Counted from the first letter of the stretch, positions 26,272-34,944 are shown. The stretch is DNA of 64,000 nucleotides from an uncultured Candidatus Melainabacteria bacterium (GCA_947364235.1 CANARY010000003.1:62001-126000); one strand, 5' to 3'. Program-made: numbers and translations. The notes: generated by a model from the letters alone, not told the origin.

Positions 26272-26799
26272 ATGTCTAATTACCATACGGATATTAATGA
26301 AAGTTCAACTCTTTTAATGAAGTTTTTTGAACTTAAAAGAACAAAAGAAAATGCCGGTGAGTATGATAAAATTGCTTCAATAATCAAGTCGACGCCTAAT
26401 ATTAATTTTAATCAGCAGGATAAAACAGGAATTACGGTTATTGAAAATATTTTGAACTCTGAAAATGTTTATGCTTTAGATATTGTAAAAGATGTTGAAT
26501 TTGAACATACGCCTTATTTGGACACACTTTATAACAATATACAGGATGAAGAATTTAAATCAAAAGCAAGGAATTTGAAAATAAAATTCGATAATCCTGA
26601 AAAAGCACTTTTAGAAGAAAAATCTATGGAGAAGTTTAAAGAAGCTGTTACTATTCTGGATTCGTCATTCTGTGATTCACAAAAAATAGCTTTAGATATT
26701 TGGTTTAAAGCGCAGGAGCACTTAGGCAAGGAAGAATTAAAAGAAGTCAATATGATACTTTATAAATATCTTCCGGAATGTTTAAGAATGGATATGTAA
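26272..26799 (+). pseudogene. Probable 3' part of the 25658 gene, separated by a -1 frameshift
   Basis: The first ATG (26272) gives 175 residues, but the same frame is open from 26155 and its upstream codons read as normal protein (N-I-I-V-S-E-Y-P-K-N-G-V-Y-D-A-K). No ATG, GTG or TTG with a ribosome site starts it. The region is helical with a repeat-like look (N-F-N-Q-Q-D-K-T-G-I-T-V-I-E-N-I-L), reminiscent of degenerate ankyrin units. It is either translated by -1 slippage at the A6/T5 run, a broken gene, or a sequencing indel. No function is recognised. Confidence 0.55.
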
Positions 26800-26804
26800 A
26801 CTTC

Positions 26805-27455
26805 TTACAGTAATTTGATTAAAGCGTAATGACGCTCTGTTGTACCGTTTTCTTTCCGGTAAGAATAGAATAAATCGTTGCTGCAGCTTGTGCAGTATGG
26901 GCAGATATCTATGTTTTTGACTCCGGCTTCTTCAAGCTGGCGCGTATTAATTTTTTTGAGGTCAACATTGCGTCCTTTGTATAAGCCCGTTGTATCACTT
27001 ACTGTCGAGAGTAATTTACTCCTGACTTCTTCAGATACTTCATAGCAGCAAAGTCCGATTGCAGGGCCGATTACAGCAATAATATCTTGTGGCGCGGAAC
27101 CGCACTCTTTCATTTTTTCAACTGTTTTTACTCCGATTTTTGCTGCGGTTCCGCGCCATCCTGCGTGAGCAATTGCTCCGATTTTTTGTTTCGGGTCGTA
27201 AAAAATCAACGGTGTACAGTCTGCAAACTTAAGGCAGATTATATCATTTGGATTGGTTAGAATAAGTGCGTCAGTGTCAGGATATTCTTTTCTTTCGTCA
27301 ACGATTTCTATGTGGTCGCTATGCGTTTGGATTGGAGAGAGTAATTCGGTTTCAAGCTCCGGAATGCCTTCTCTTGTTGTAAAAAAAGCTGTAATACCTT
27401 TCAGCATATCACTTTTTAAAACTTTTTTACCGTTAAAACTATCAAAATAAAACAT
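26805..27455 (-). CDS. pgeF: Polyphenol oxidase/purine nucleoside phosphorylase family (YfiH/PgeF)
   Basis: 216 residues, DUF152 family, shown in several bacteria to act on purine nucleosides and to prevent peptidoglycan misincorporation. The metal-site blocks are intact: T-Q-T-H-x-D-like P-I-Q-T-H-S-D-H, H-A-G-W-R-G-T-A and I-G-L-C-C-Y-E-V. It is the last gene of the operon that begins at marR, starting 1 nt after the acyltransferase stop. Confidence 0.88.
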   Translation of the reverse strand: MFYFDSFNGKKVLKSDMLKGITAFFTTREGIPELETELLSPIQTHSDHIEIVDERKEYPDTDALILTNPNDIICLKFADCTPLIFYDPKQKIGAIAHAGWRGTAAKIGVKTVEKMKECGSAPQDIIAVIGPAIGLCCYEVSEEVRSKLLSTVSDTTGLYKGRNVDLKKINTRQLEEAGVKNIDICPYCTSCSNDLFYSYRKENGTTERHYALIKLL

Positions 27456-27456
27456 A

Positions 27457-28527
27457 TCAGACCCCCAGAAACATTCTTGTATTTTTGCCGAGCTTCTGTA
27501 AAATTGTTTTTAAAATATAAAGCGTGATTAAAGAAAGCAATGTGACTGCTAAGAATCTTGCTGACGCTATTATGAAGCAGTTATTTCCTGTTAATACATT
27601 AGATAAATGGAATATTTGATTGAATATAAAAATCCAGTACCAGTGAATAAAAAATAAACCAAAACTGTATTTTGCAATAAAATCGAGGACTTTGTTCAGT
27701 TTTTCGTGAGCTAAAATATATTCATCATAATGTTTGAGGTATCCAAGCAGAAGCATTGTAAGGAACGTTTTTGAGATAGTAAAGTTTGAATATATTCCTT
27801 TTTGAGTTAGATAAACATCACAAGCAGCAGTGGAAACCATTCCAGCAAATATTAATGCGCGTCTAGAATAAAACTTATCGATGATTTCTTTATTTTTAGA
27901 GCAGAACATACCAAATACATATAAAGAGAAGAAATGTACAAATCCAAGCAGAACGTATTTTACATAAGCAAAATATTTTGCGCTGTAGCTTAAGCTGATT
28001 AAGTCTTCGTATTCAATACCGCCTCTCGGGCAAAAAATTGTTACTAAAAACATAAGCGGAAGCAGCTTGTATAAAATACCTTTGTTTTCAAGTTTTAACA
28101 ATAGCCATGAACAAAAGAAAAACAGTACAATCATCGGGATGAACCACGTCGGAGTGTTGTGTACACGCCCAACAGATAAAAGGACTGGAATTTGTGCTAA
28201 AATATTTAGTCCGTCAAAACTGTTTTTGTATAAAGCTGGAAGGTAGAAACAAAATAAAAGTCCGGGGATTGCTGTAAAAAAGTAAGGCAGGATTACGTTT
28301 GTCCATTTTTTTGAAAGGTAATTTTTGTATTCAAACTTGCCTGAAAGATGCTGGAAGAGGAAACCGGAAATAAATATGAATAAAGCTGTTCCTCCGCAGA
28401 CAATTTCACAGTTTATGTCACGAATTAATCCACTGCCAAACTGCATTGAGTGCCCCATTATGATAAGCAGGATTGCAAGTCCTCTAAATACGTTAATATA
28501 ATTTAAGAATGTTTTCTTTTGCTGCAT
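27457..28527 (-). CDS. Acyltransferase family 3 membrane protein
   Basis: 356 residues with about ten hydrophobic segments. The N-terminal block I-N-V-F-R-G-L-A-I-L-L-I-I-M-G-H-S carries the conserved Arg and His of the acyltransferase-3 family (OafA/WecH-like), which transfer acyl groups to surface sugars. F-F-I-H-W-Y near residue 294 is another typical block. AAGGAGG precedes the ATG. It lies 9 nt after the amylase gene in the marR operon. The substrate is unknown; a surface polysaccharide is likely. Confidence 0.85.
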   Translation of the reverse strand: MQQKKTFLNYINVFRGLAILLIIMGHSMQFGSGLIRDINCEIVCGGTALFIFISGFLFQHLSGKFEYKNYLSKKWTNVILPYFFTAIPGLLFCFYLPALYKNSFDGLNILAQIPVLLSVGRVHNTPTWFIPMIVLFFFCSWLLLKLENKGILYKLLPLMFLVTIFCPRGGIEYEDLISLSYSAKYFAYVKYVLLGFVHFFSLYVFGMFCSKNKEIIDKFYSRRALIFAGMVSTAACDVYLTQKGIYSNFTISKTFLTMLLLGYLKHYDEYILAHEKLNKVLDFIAKYSFGLFFIHWYWIFIFNQIFHLSNVLTGNNCFIIASARFLAVTLLSLITLYILKTILQKLGKNTRMFLGV

Positions 28528-28536
28528 AAAGCCTCC

Positions 28537-30504
28537 TTACAATTCAAGCCACAGTACTTGATATGGCGCTATTCTCAAATGCATTGTCCTGTTTTGCATT
28601 GATATATTGACTTTTACATCGTCTCCGTTGATTAAATTTTTTAAACTTGTTATTCTGCCGTTGTTTTTCAAAACAACAGTCGGAGGCAGAGTAATTTCTG
28701 TTATCAGCTTATCTTTTGAAAGATTGTTGATGACAAGAATTTGCTGTTCTTTGTTCTTACGTATGTAGCAAAAACTTCCTTGAGATTTTGTTTTTAAAAT
28801 TTCGAACTCACCGTTTACAAGAGCAGGAGTTTTCTGCCTAATGTCAATAAGGTTTTTGACTTTCTTATAAACTTTTGAGTTGAACTCATAATAACCTTTT
28901 GTTGATCCGTAAAATAATTTCTGCGGTATTTCTCCGCGGTTAATGTCACGGGTGTCAAAAACAGATAAAAGGTTTGAAATCTTCTTGTTCATTCTTGCTT
29001 GGGCAGATTTTTTTATGTTTTCATAATTATTTGCTGCGCCGACTTCATCACCATAATAAATAATCGGAATTCCCGGAGTTGAAAAAAGTATTGCAAACGC
29101 TTCTTCTATTCTGTTCGGGTTTTTGTCTAAAAAGTTTGCAAGCCTTCCGCTTACTCCAAACCCGTTTCTGAAGTTTGCTCCTTTAGGTGCTAAATCTTCA
29201 AAGATAATGTTTCTAACTTCCGGACTTACCATTTCAAGAGTAAGCTCATCATGAACTCTCAAAAAATTTCCCCACGCAGCTGATTTAGGAATAGCAGGCA
29301 TTTTTTTGTAGTTATCAATATAATACTTTTTGTCTCCGCTGACTAAACTTGCCCAGATTACGTTCATATTTGGAAAATTATAGGCAATTTGAGCTTCAGA
29401 TGTACGTTTGAATTTTATATCTTCATCATTAATTTCAACTTCAATTTCTCTATCTTTGCCATAGTAAGGTAAAATATCCTTAGGAGGCTGGCAGGCTTCT
29501 ACCTGAATCACAGAAGAAGGCGCTGTAAGCTGAATGTAATCACTTAAAATATTAATTATCGCATGAGTTTTTGGCTGATTTTCCGCGTTTGTTCCTGCAT
29601 CTTTAGAAAGATAAGGAATTGCATCCATTCTAAAAATATCTACTCCCATATTTGCCCAGTTAGAAATTGTATCAAGCATGTAATACAAAACTTCCGGATT
29701 TTGCCAGTTTATATCAAGCTGGAAGGGGTAAAATGTGTGATATAAATAATAATCCTGCCCGTTTACATTTACTTTTCTGTAATTATTTTCAGTGTTCTCT
29801 GGAAAAATCAGCCTTCTTTTCGAAATCTTTCCGTCTTCTTCTTTGTATTCAATAACTGTTCCAAGCTTTTCGTCCTGATATTTTGTGTATTCAGGCATTT
29901 TATCTTTGTAAATAAAATAATCCAAATACTTTTCATCACCGCTTTCAAGTTTTTTGAACCATTCACACTCATCTGAGAGATGATTTAAAACTAAATCAGC
30001 TTTAATTTTAAAACCTCTCTTTTTAGCGTCTTTGACAAAAGTTTTAAACTCAGCAATACCGCCTAAATCCTTTCTTACTTCTCTCGGATTTTTGACGTCG
30101 AAGCCTGCGTCTGCCATAGGGCTGTCTGCAAATGGAAGCATATAAAGAGTGGTTACTCCTAAATCTTCAAGATAATCAAACATTTTTGCAGTGTCTTTAA
30201 AAGTATTTTTCTTATCTTCTTGGATTACACCAAAATGATCAACGTAAAACATGTAAATGATTTCGTCTTTGTACCAGTCGGATTTTCTTATTTTATCTTG
30301 ATTTTTAAGCTCTTGTGAACGCGAACTTACAGCTTTTCCAGCATGTTCCAGTACTTTATTATAAATTTCATCAGCATTTTGTTTTCCGTAAACGAATATG
30401 ATAGATTCTCTTAACTCTTTTTCTAATCTGCTATCAATGTTTTCGTCTGCAAATGCAGGAAATACAGCGGTTAAAAATATTATTAAAAATATTAAAAATC
30501 TCAT
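28537..30504 (-). CDS. Exported GH13 alpha-amylase family enzyme
   Basis: 655 residues. A signal peptide (M-R-F-L-I-F-L-I-I-F-L-T-A-V-F-P-A-F-A) targets it to the periplasm or beyond. GH13 regions are D-L-V-L-N-H-L-S-D-E (region I), F-R-M-D-A-I-P-Y-L (region II, nucleophile Asp), Q-V-E-A-C-Q-P (region III, acid/base Glu) and R-V-H-D-E-L-T (region IV). The order and the long helical N-terminus (about 20-75) resemble trehalose-synthase/sucrose-hydrolase-like members; the exact substrate cannot be called. Its ATG directly follows the emrB stop, with an AGGAGG ribosome site inside emrB. Being in an efflux operon is unusual. Confidence 0.87.
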   Translation of the reverse strand: MRFLIFLIIFLTAVFPAFADENIDSRLEKELRESIIFVYGKQNADEIYNKVLEHAGKAVSSRSQELKNQDKIRKSDWYKDEIIYMFYVDHFGVIQEDKKNTFKDTAKMFDYLEDLGVTTLYMLPFADSPMADAGFDVKNPREVRKDLGGIAEFKTFVKDAKKRGFKIKADLVLNHLSDECEWFKKLESGDEKYLDYFIYKDKMPEYTKYQDEKLGTVIEYKEEDGKISKRRLIFPENTENNYRKVNVNGQDYYLYHTFYPFQLDINWQNPEVLYYMLDTISNWANMGVDIFRMDAIPYLSKDAGTNAENQPKTHAIINILSDYIQLTAPSSVIQVEACQPPKDILPYYGKDREIEVEINDEDIKFKRTSEAQIAYNFPNMNVIWASLVSGDKKYYIDNYKKMPAIPKSAAWGNFLRVHDELTLEMVSPEVRNIIFEDLAPKGANFRNGFGVSGRLANFLDKNPNRIEEAFAILFSTPGIPIIYYGDEVGAANNYENIKKSAQARMNKKISNLLSVFDTRDINRGEIPQKLFYGSTKGYYEFNSKVYKKVKNLIDIRQKTPALVNGEFEILKTKSQGSFCYIRKNKEQQILVINNLSKDKLITEITLPPTVVLKNNGRITSLKNLINGDDVKVNISMQNRTMHLRIAPYQVLWLEL

Positions 30505-32040
30505 TTAATCCTCCTTTTTTATTTTATCATTTAAAAGAAAAGAAAGGGGAATAAGTAAAAAAGCAAGCAAGGCAAAAATCGCAAAGACGTCTGTATAAGC
30601 CATTAAGCGGGATTGGCTGAGTAACGATTTGTAAAGAAGCATGTTTGCTTTGGTATTAGCAAACGTACTTGAAGCTCCAAAAGTATGTGTTAAAGATGCA
30701 AACTTCTGTTGAAAAAATAAATTAAAAATAGAAAGATTTTTAACCAGATGAACTTGGTGCATTTGTGCATGACGTGCTACAAGAGTTGATGAGATAGAAG
30801 CTACAACAGCCATTGTTGTTGATTTACATAAATTGTGCAAGCTTGCTCCTGCTGAAAGCTCCTGTTTTGGCAAAGTTCCGAGAGCAAGAGCCGAAACGGG
30901 AACAAAAACAAGAATAATGCCAAATCCCATTAAAATCTGTGGGATAACAATAGAAGTAAATGAAACCTGAAGATTTAAATTTACATAAGAAAATATTGAA
31001 ATTCCAAGAAATAAAAAGCCAATAGAAATTAAAATTCTGCTGTCAAAAATTCTCATTAAAGAATTGATTGAAGCAATCATAATAACAGAAGAAATCATTC
31101 TTGGAGCAATCGTAAGTCCGCTTAAAATAGCGGTATAGCCCATAAGGTTTTGTAAAAATTGCGGCAGGAGCACGATTGTAGAAAATACCAGCATGTTAAC
31201 AGAAGCGCTCAAAACGGTTCCTATAAAAAAGTTTTTATCTTTAAATAACCTTAAGTTAATAAGCGGCTTTTTGTATTCCAGCTCCCATACTATGAAAAAC
31301 GCAAGCGAGCAAGCAGAAAACCCTGCAAGCCAGCTTATCCAAGCACAGTCAAACCAGTTGTACTGCTGACCTTTATCAAGAACAACCTGCATAGATAAAA
31401 GCCATAAAACCAGAGCAATCATTCCTGGAAAATCTGCGCTGATATTTTTTTGTCTTTTAACACTGTCATCAATATTTGCATGTATTAAAGATATAGAAAG
31501 AATTCCGACTGGAATGTTGATTAGATAAATCCACTGCCAATCAGCATTATCTACGATAAAACCGCCGAAAGTCGGACCTAAAATTGCAAAAATCATTACT
31601 GCAATACCGTACAAACTCATTGCGATACCTCTTTTTTCCAAAGGAAAAGCTGCAAGCAGAACCGCTTGTGAAATCGGAGTCATGGGCCCGCCGCCAATAC
31701 CCTGAATGAGCCTGCCTAAAACCATGATATTTAAGTTTGGAGCAATAGCGCAAATTAGAGAACCAATTGTAAAAATTGTAATAAAAACTTTCAAAAAAAG
31801 TTTTCTTCCAAATACTCTTTCAAGCCAGCCAGACATAAGAATTAAGCAGGCATTAGCAATCATATATGATGTAATAATCCAGTTAGCTTCATCAATTGTT
31901 GAGCCAAAGTACCCTGAAATATGCGGAATTGCAACGTTTGTTGCAGAAGTTGCCAGGCAGGAGAAAGAAGTCGGCAGAAGAATAGAAAACGCGATGAGCC
32001 AAAGAGGAGGCGTATTTTGTTTTACAACCGTTTCTGCCAT
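30505..32040 (-). CDS. emrB: DHA2-type drug/H+ antiporter (EmrB/QacA family)
   Basis: 511 residues and about 14 transmembrane helices of the major facilitator superfamily. Visible are T-S-A-T-N-V-A-I-P (helix 1 motif D-like), W-I-I-T-S-Y-M-I, the loop G-x-L-x-x-x-x-G-R-K equivalent (W-L-E-R-V-F-G-R-K) and motif C-like G-P-T-F-G-G-F. It exports hydrophobic toxic compounds through the adaptor encoded just upstream. Stop and start overlap with emrA as TAATG. It is part of the marR-emrA-emrB-amylase-acyltransferase-pgeF operon. Confidence 0.92.
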   Translation of the reverse strand: MAETVVKQNTPPLWLIAFSILLPTSFSCLATSATNVAIPHISGYFGSTIDEANWIITSYMIANACLILMSGWLERVFGRKLFLKVFITIFTIGSLICAIAPNLNIMVLGRLIQGIGGGPMTPISQAVLLAAFPLEKRGIAMSLYGIAVMIFAILGPTFGGFIVDNADWQWIYLINIPVGILSISLIHANIDDSVKRQKNISADFPGMIALVLWLLSMQVVLDKGQQYNWFDCAWISWLAGFSACSLAFFIVWELEYKKPLINLRLFKDKNFFIGTVLSASVNMLVFSTIVLLPQFLQNLMGYTAILSGLTIAPRMISSVIMIASINSLMRIFDSRILISIGFLFLGISIFSYVNLNLQVSFTSIVIPQILMGFGIILVFVPVSALALGTLPKQELSAGASLHNLCKSTTMAVVASISSTLVARHAQMHQVHLVKNLSIFNLFFQQKFASLTHTFGASSTFANTKANMLLYKSLLSQSRLMAYTDVFAIFALLAFLLIPLSFLLNDKIKKED

Positions 32041-33020
32041 TATTTAACTTTAACCTCCGGAACAACTGACATACCCGGTACTATATTGTATTCTGAAATA
32101 TCTTCTTTAAAAACTATTTTGACCGGCACTCTTTGTACAATTTTTACGTAGCTGCCGACTGCATTTTCAGGCGGAAACAAACTCTGTTTTGAACCTGTTG
32201 AACGCTGGATGCTGTCGACTTCTCCTTTAAATTTTTTTGAACCGTAAGTGTCAATCTTGATTTTAACCGGCTGTCCTTTTTTCATGTTTGCAATTTGTGT
32301 TTCTTTGAAGTTTGCAACAACCCACATTTTTTTAGGAACAATTGCAAACAAAGGCTGTGCAGTTTGGATATAGTTGCCCTGTTCAACGGTACGGTTAGTA
32401 ATTAAGCCGTCTTCGGCAGCGTAAATTTTTGTGTATGAAAGATTCAATTCGTCTTGCTCAACTTCGGCTTCCAGTTTTTTTATTGAAGCTTGAACTTCGT
32501 TAAATTTTGCTTTAGCAGAATTGCTGTTAGATTGCGCTGCAGTCAGCTTATTTTTGCTAACTTCGTAATCTTGTTTCGATGCAATCCCTTTTTCTTCCAT
32601 TTTTGAAAATCGTTCAAAATCATTTTTTGCAAAATCTAAATCGGAAAACGCTTTTTCTGCTTGATTTTCTGCGCTAATCAACGCTGCACGTGCTTCTTCA
32701 AGCTTTGCTTTTGACTGTTTAAGTTTTGCTTCATAATCGTTCGGGTCAATTTCAAGCAGCAGGTCGCCTTTTTTTACTTCTTGGTTATCTTCAATTTTCA
32801 AGCTTAAAACCGGTCCTGAAACACGGGATGCAGCTGTGATTATATGCCCTTCAATAAAAGCGTCATCTGTTGATTTATAAAAAACAGCGTGAATTGAATA
32901 AAAAATACCGCAAATTAAAAATAATATTGCTGTAATACTTGGCACAAGTACTCTTTTTTTCATATATTCAGGGCGGCTGTCTTCTTCTGCTGTTAATGTT
33001 TCGGCTTTGTTATCTTCCAC
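32040..33020 (-). CDS. emrA: EmrA/HlyD-family membrane fusion protein
   Basis: 326 residues: cytosolic start, one transmembrane helix (about 24-45), split biotinyl-lipoyl-like domain (I-T-A-A-S-R-V-S-G-P-V-L and Y-T-K-I-Y-A-A-E-D-G-L-I), and a long alpha-hairpin rich in Lys, Glu and Ala (about 85-185). The beta-barrel reads V-V-A-N-F-K-E-T-Q-I. It links EmrB to an outer-membrane duct, most likely the TolC protein encoded divergently at 33545. The start codon is GTG, preceded by GAGGAG. Begins 12 nt after marR. Confidence 0.92.
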   Translation of the reverse strand: MEDNKAETLTAEEDSRPEYMKKRVLVPSITAILFLICGIFYSIHAVFYKSTDDAFIEGHIITAASRVSGPVLSLKIEDNQEVKKGDLLLEIDPNDYEAKLKQSKAKLEEARAALISAENQAEKAFSDLDFAKNDFERFSKMEEKGIASKQDYEVSKNKLTAAQSNSNSAKAKFNEVQASIKKLEAEVEQDELNLSYTKIYAAEDGLITNRTVEQGNYIQTAQPLFAIVPKKMWVVANFKETQIANMKKGQPVKIKIDTYGSKKFKGEVDSIQRSTGSKQSLFPPENAVGSYVKIVQRVPVKIVFKEDISEYNIVPGMSVVPEVKVK

Positions 33021-33032
33021 TATATTTCTCCT

Positions 33033-33488
33033 CTAAATCTGTAATTTAACATTGTCTCTAACATTTTTCTTAATTTTTTCAAGGGTTTTTCTTGTTATCT
33101 CAAGTTCTTCTTTAGAGATTCCGCGCGTAATAAATCCTTTCAATTTAACGTCGCAAGGTTCTATAATTTTTATTAAATCTTTACCTTTTTGAGTAGCAAC
33201 GATTTTGTAAATCCTTCTTCCGTTTGAGTCCGGAGTTTTTTCAATCAAACCTTTGCTGTGCAGAATTTCTACAATCCTTGCAATATTAGCTCTGTCTTTT
33301 AATGTAAGTTCACAAATCTGCCTTTGATAAGCGCCTTCATTTTTTATAATAAGAAGCAGAATTAAGTACTGCTCAGGTGTAATTTCAAACTTATTTTCAC
33401 TGAAAGTCTGCGAAGACAAGCCTCTTACCAGCATTCCAACTACATAAATTATTGAACCTATTCTATCTGTTATAATATCTTTTAACAT
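33033..33488 (-). CDS. MarR-family transcriptional regulator
   Basis: 151-residue winged-helix dimeric repressor, first gene of the efflux operon. The recognition region reads L-T-L-K-D-R-A-N-I-A-R-I-V-E-I-L followed by G-L-I-E-K and a wing D-S-N-G-R-R-I-Y-K-I. I start at ATG 33488. An upstream in-frame ATG at 33521 would add 11 residues encoded by the palindromic operator itself, and those residues also appear upstream of the opposite gene. The protein likely binds the 38-bp palindrome (33492-33529) and represses both directions, relieved by a pump substrate. Confidence 0.88.
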   Translation of the reverse strand: MLKDIITDRIGSIIYVVGMLVRGLSSQTFSENKFEITPEQYLILLLIIKNEGAYQRQICELTLKDRANIARIVEILHSKGLIEKTPDSNGRRIYKIVATQKGKDLIKIIEPCDVKLKGFITRGISKEELEITRKTLEKIKKNVRDNVKLQI

Positions 33489-33491
33489 ACT

Positions 33492-33529
33492 AAAATCCCT
33501 TGTGCTATAATTATAGCACAAGGGATTTT
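33492..33529. promoter_or_regulatory. 38-bp perfect palindrome with two facing -10 boxes (candidate MarR operator)
   Basis: Both halves match base for base across the centre at 33510/33511. TATAAT occurs on the plus strand at 33506-33511 and on the minus strand at 33510-33515, so the two -10 boxes overlap by two bases at the dyad. Predicted transcripts run left to marR-emrAB and right to tolC. A MarR dimer here would block both. The palindrome also explains why both upstream extensions encode the same peptide. Confidence 0.85.
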
Positions 33530-33544
33530 GAGGAAAACAAATTT

Positions 33545-34879
33545 ATGAAAAAGATTTTTATACTGGCTGTTTTATTAATAACGACTTTATCTTCAAATGC
33601 GCAAAATTTTGACTATATGAATATTGAATGGTGGCGGAATTTTCAAGATGACAATTTAGTTAACAATCTTAAGGTTGTTTATGAGAATAATTATGATTTA
33701 AAGAATGCTGCTTTGAAAGTTGAAGAGAATAAAAAGCTTGTAAAAATGCAGTTTGCTTCCGAGCTTCCTCAGCTTGGCTTTGCTGGAGATTTAAATAGAG
33801 ATTTTAGAGCTCCAAGGCAGCAATTCGGGAATATGAAAATTCCGAATTATTCTCAGTATAATTACAGGCTGCCTCTTACCATGGTTTATGAAATTGATAT
33901 TTGGGGGACAAATCGTTTAAAAACCAAAAGTATAAAAGAGCAGCTTGAAATTTCTAAACAGGCAGAGCGTGCAGCATACATTTCTTTGACTTCAGATTTT
34001 GCAGTGGATTATTTTAATTTGATAAAAGCTGATAAAATGCTTGAGATTCAAAATGAGTTAATAGAGGCTCAAGAAAAAATTGTTTCGATGATTTCTGAAA
34101 AATACAAAACCGGTTTATGTTCGATAACAGAGCTTTTGGCGGAAGAGAAGCTGCTTTCTTCTATGAAAGAAGAGAGAAATTTGCATAAGCTTACAAGGGA
34201 TGTTCTGGAAGAAAGCCTGAGGGTTTATCTGGTTAATTCCGGTGAGATTGCCCGTAATAATTACAAAGATGTTGTATTATTAAATAATATTCCTTTGGAG
34301 TTTAGTACAAATGTTGTTACAAATCGTCCGGATTTTAAGCAGGAAGAAGCGAATTTGCGCCTTATCGGATTTGATGTTCAGATTGCGAAGCGTGAGTTTT
34401 TGCCTAAGTTTATGATAGCAGGTCAAGCAGGGCTTAATGCTTACCATCTCGGGGATTTATTTAACTCAACTTCTCAGTTTTTTAATGCAGGAATACTGCC
34501 GTCGATGGATTTGTTTTCAGGAGGCAGAAAGATGGCGTTTCTGAAGCTGCAAAAATTCAGGTATCAAGAGGCTGCAAATAGTTATCAAAAAACAATCTTG
34601 GATGGTGTAAAAGAAGTTAACTCAGGACTTTTTGAATATAAAGTTTCCAAACAGAATTATGAAGAGAGCTTGGAGAGGTTGAAAACTCAGGCAAGAATTT
34701 ATGATTTAGCAAAAGATAAAAATGAGATAGGAGCATCAGCAAAGATTGATGTTCTTTATGCAAAAGAAGCGTATTTAATGCTGGAAAAAGAAGAAGTTTC
34801 AAATAAAATAAATTCTATTATTTCTACCATTGGACTTTACAAAGCTGCAGGCGGAGTGAATTTGCTAAATGTTTTGTAA
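33545..34879 (+). CDS. TolC/NodT-type outer-membrane efflux protein
   Basis: 444 residues with a signal peptide (M-K-K-I-F-I-L-A-V-L-L-I-T-T-L, cleavage near S-N-A-Q). W-W-R-N-F-Q-D-D-N-L-V, Y-E-I-D-I-W-G and N-R-P-D-F-K-Q-E-E are hallmarks of the NodT/CusC branch, but no lipobox cysteine is present. It probably supplies the duct for EmrAB encoded across the shared operator. Start ATG 33545 with GAGG upstream; the longer in-frame start at 33500 lies in the operator. Confidence 0.9.
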   Translation: MKKIFILAVLLITTLSSNAQNFDYMNIEWWRNFQDDNLVNNLKVVYENNYDLKNAALKVEENKKLVKMQFASELPQLGFAGDLNRDFRAPRQQFGNMKIPNYSQYNYRLPLTMVYEIDIWGTNRLKTKSIKEQLEISKQAERAAYISLTSDFAVDYFNLIKADKMLEIQNELIEAQEKIVSMISEKYKTGLCSITELLAEEKLLSSMKEERNLHKLTRDVLEESLRVYLVNSGEIARNNYKDVVLLNNIPLEFSTNVVTNRPDFKQEEANLRLIGFDVQIAKREFLPKFMIAGQAGLNAYHLGDLFNSTSQFFNAGILPSMDLFSGGRKMAFLKLQKFRYQEAANSYQKTILDGVKEVNSGLFEYKVSKQNYEESLERLKTQARIYDLAKDKNEIGASAKIDVLYAKEAYLMLEKEEVSNKINSIISTIGLYKAAGGVNLLNVL

Positions 34880-34944
34880 CAAACTTTGTATATTAGTATT
34901 TTACAACTATCCTGTCAAATAACAGTTTGTTAAACAAAAAAATA

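Noticed and set aside
33489..33544. N-terminal extensions of marR and the divergent tolC that share an identical peptide
   Set aside because: The identity arises from the palindromic DNA, and both would begin upstream of or within the -10 boxes. Internal ATGs with ribosome sites are better.
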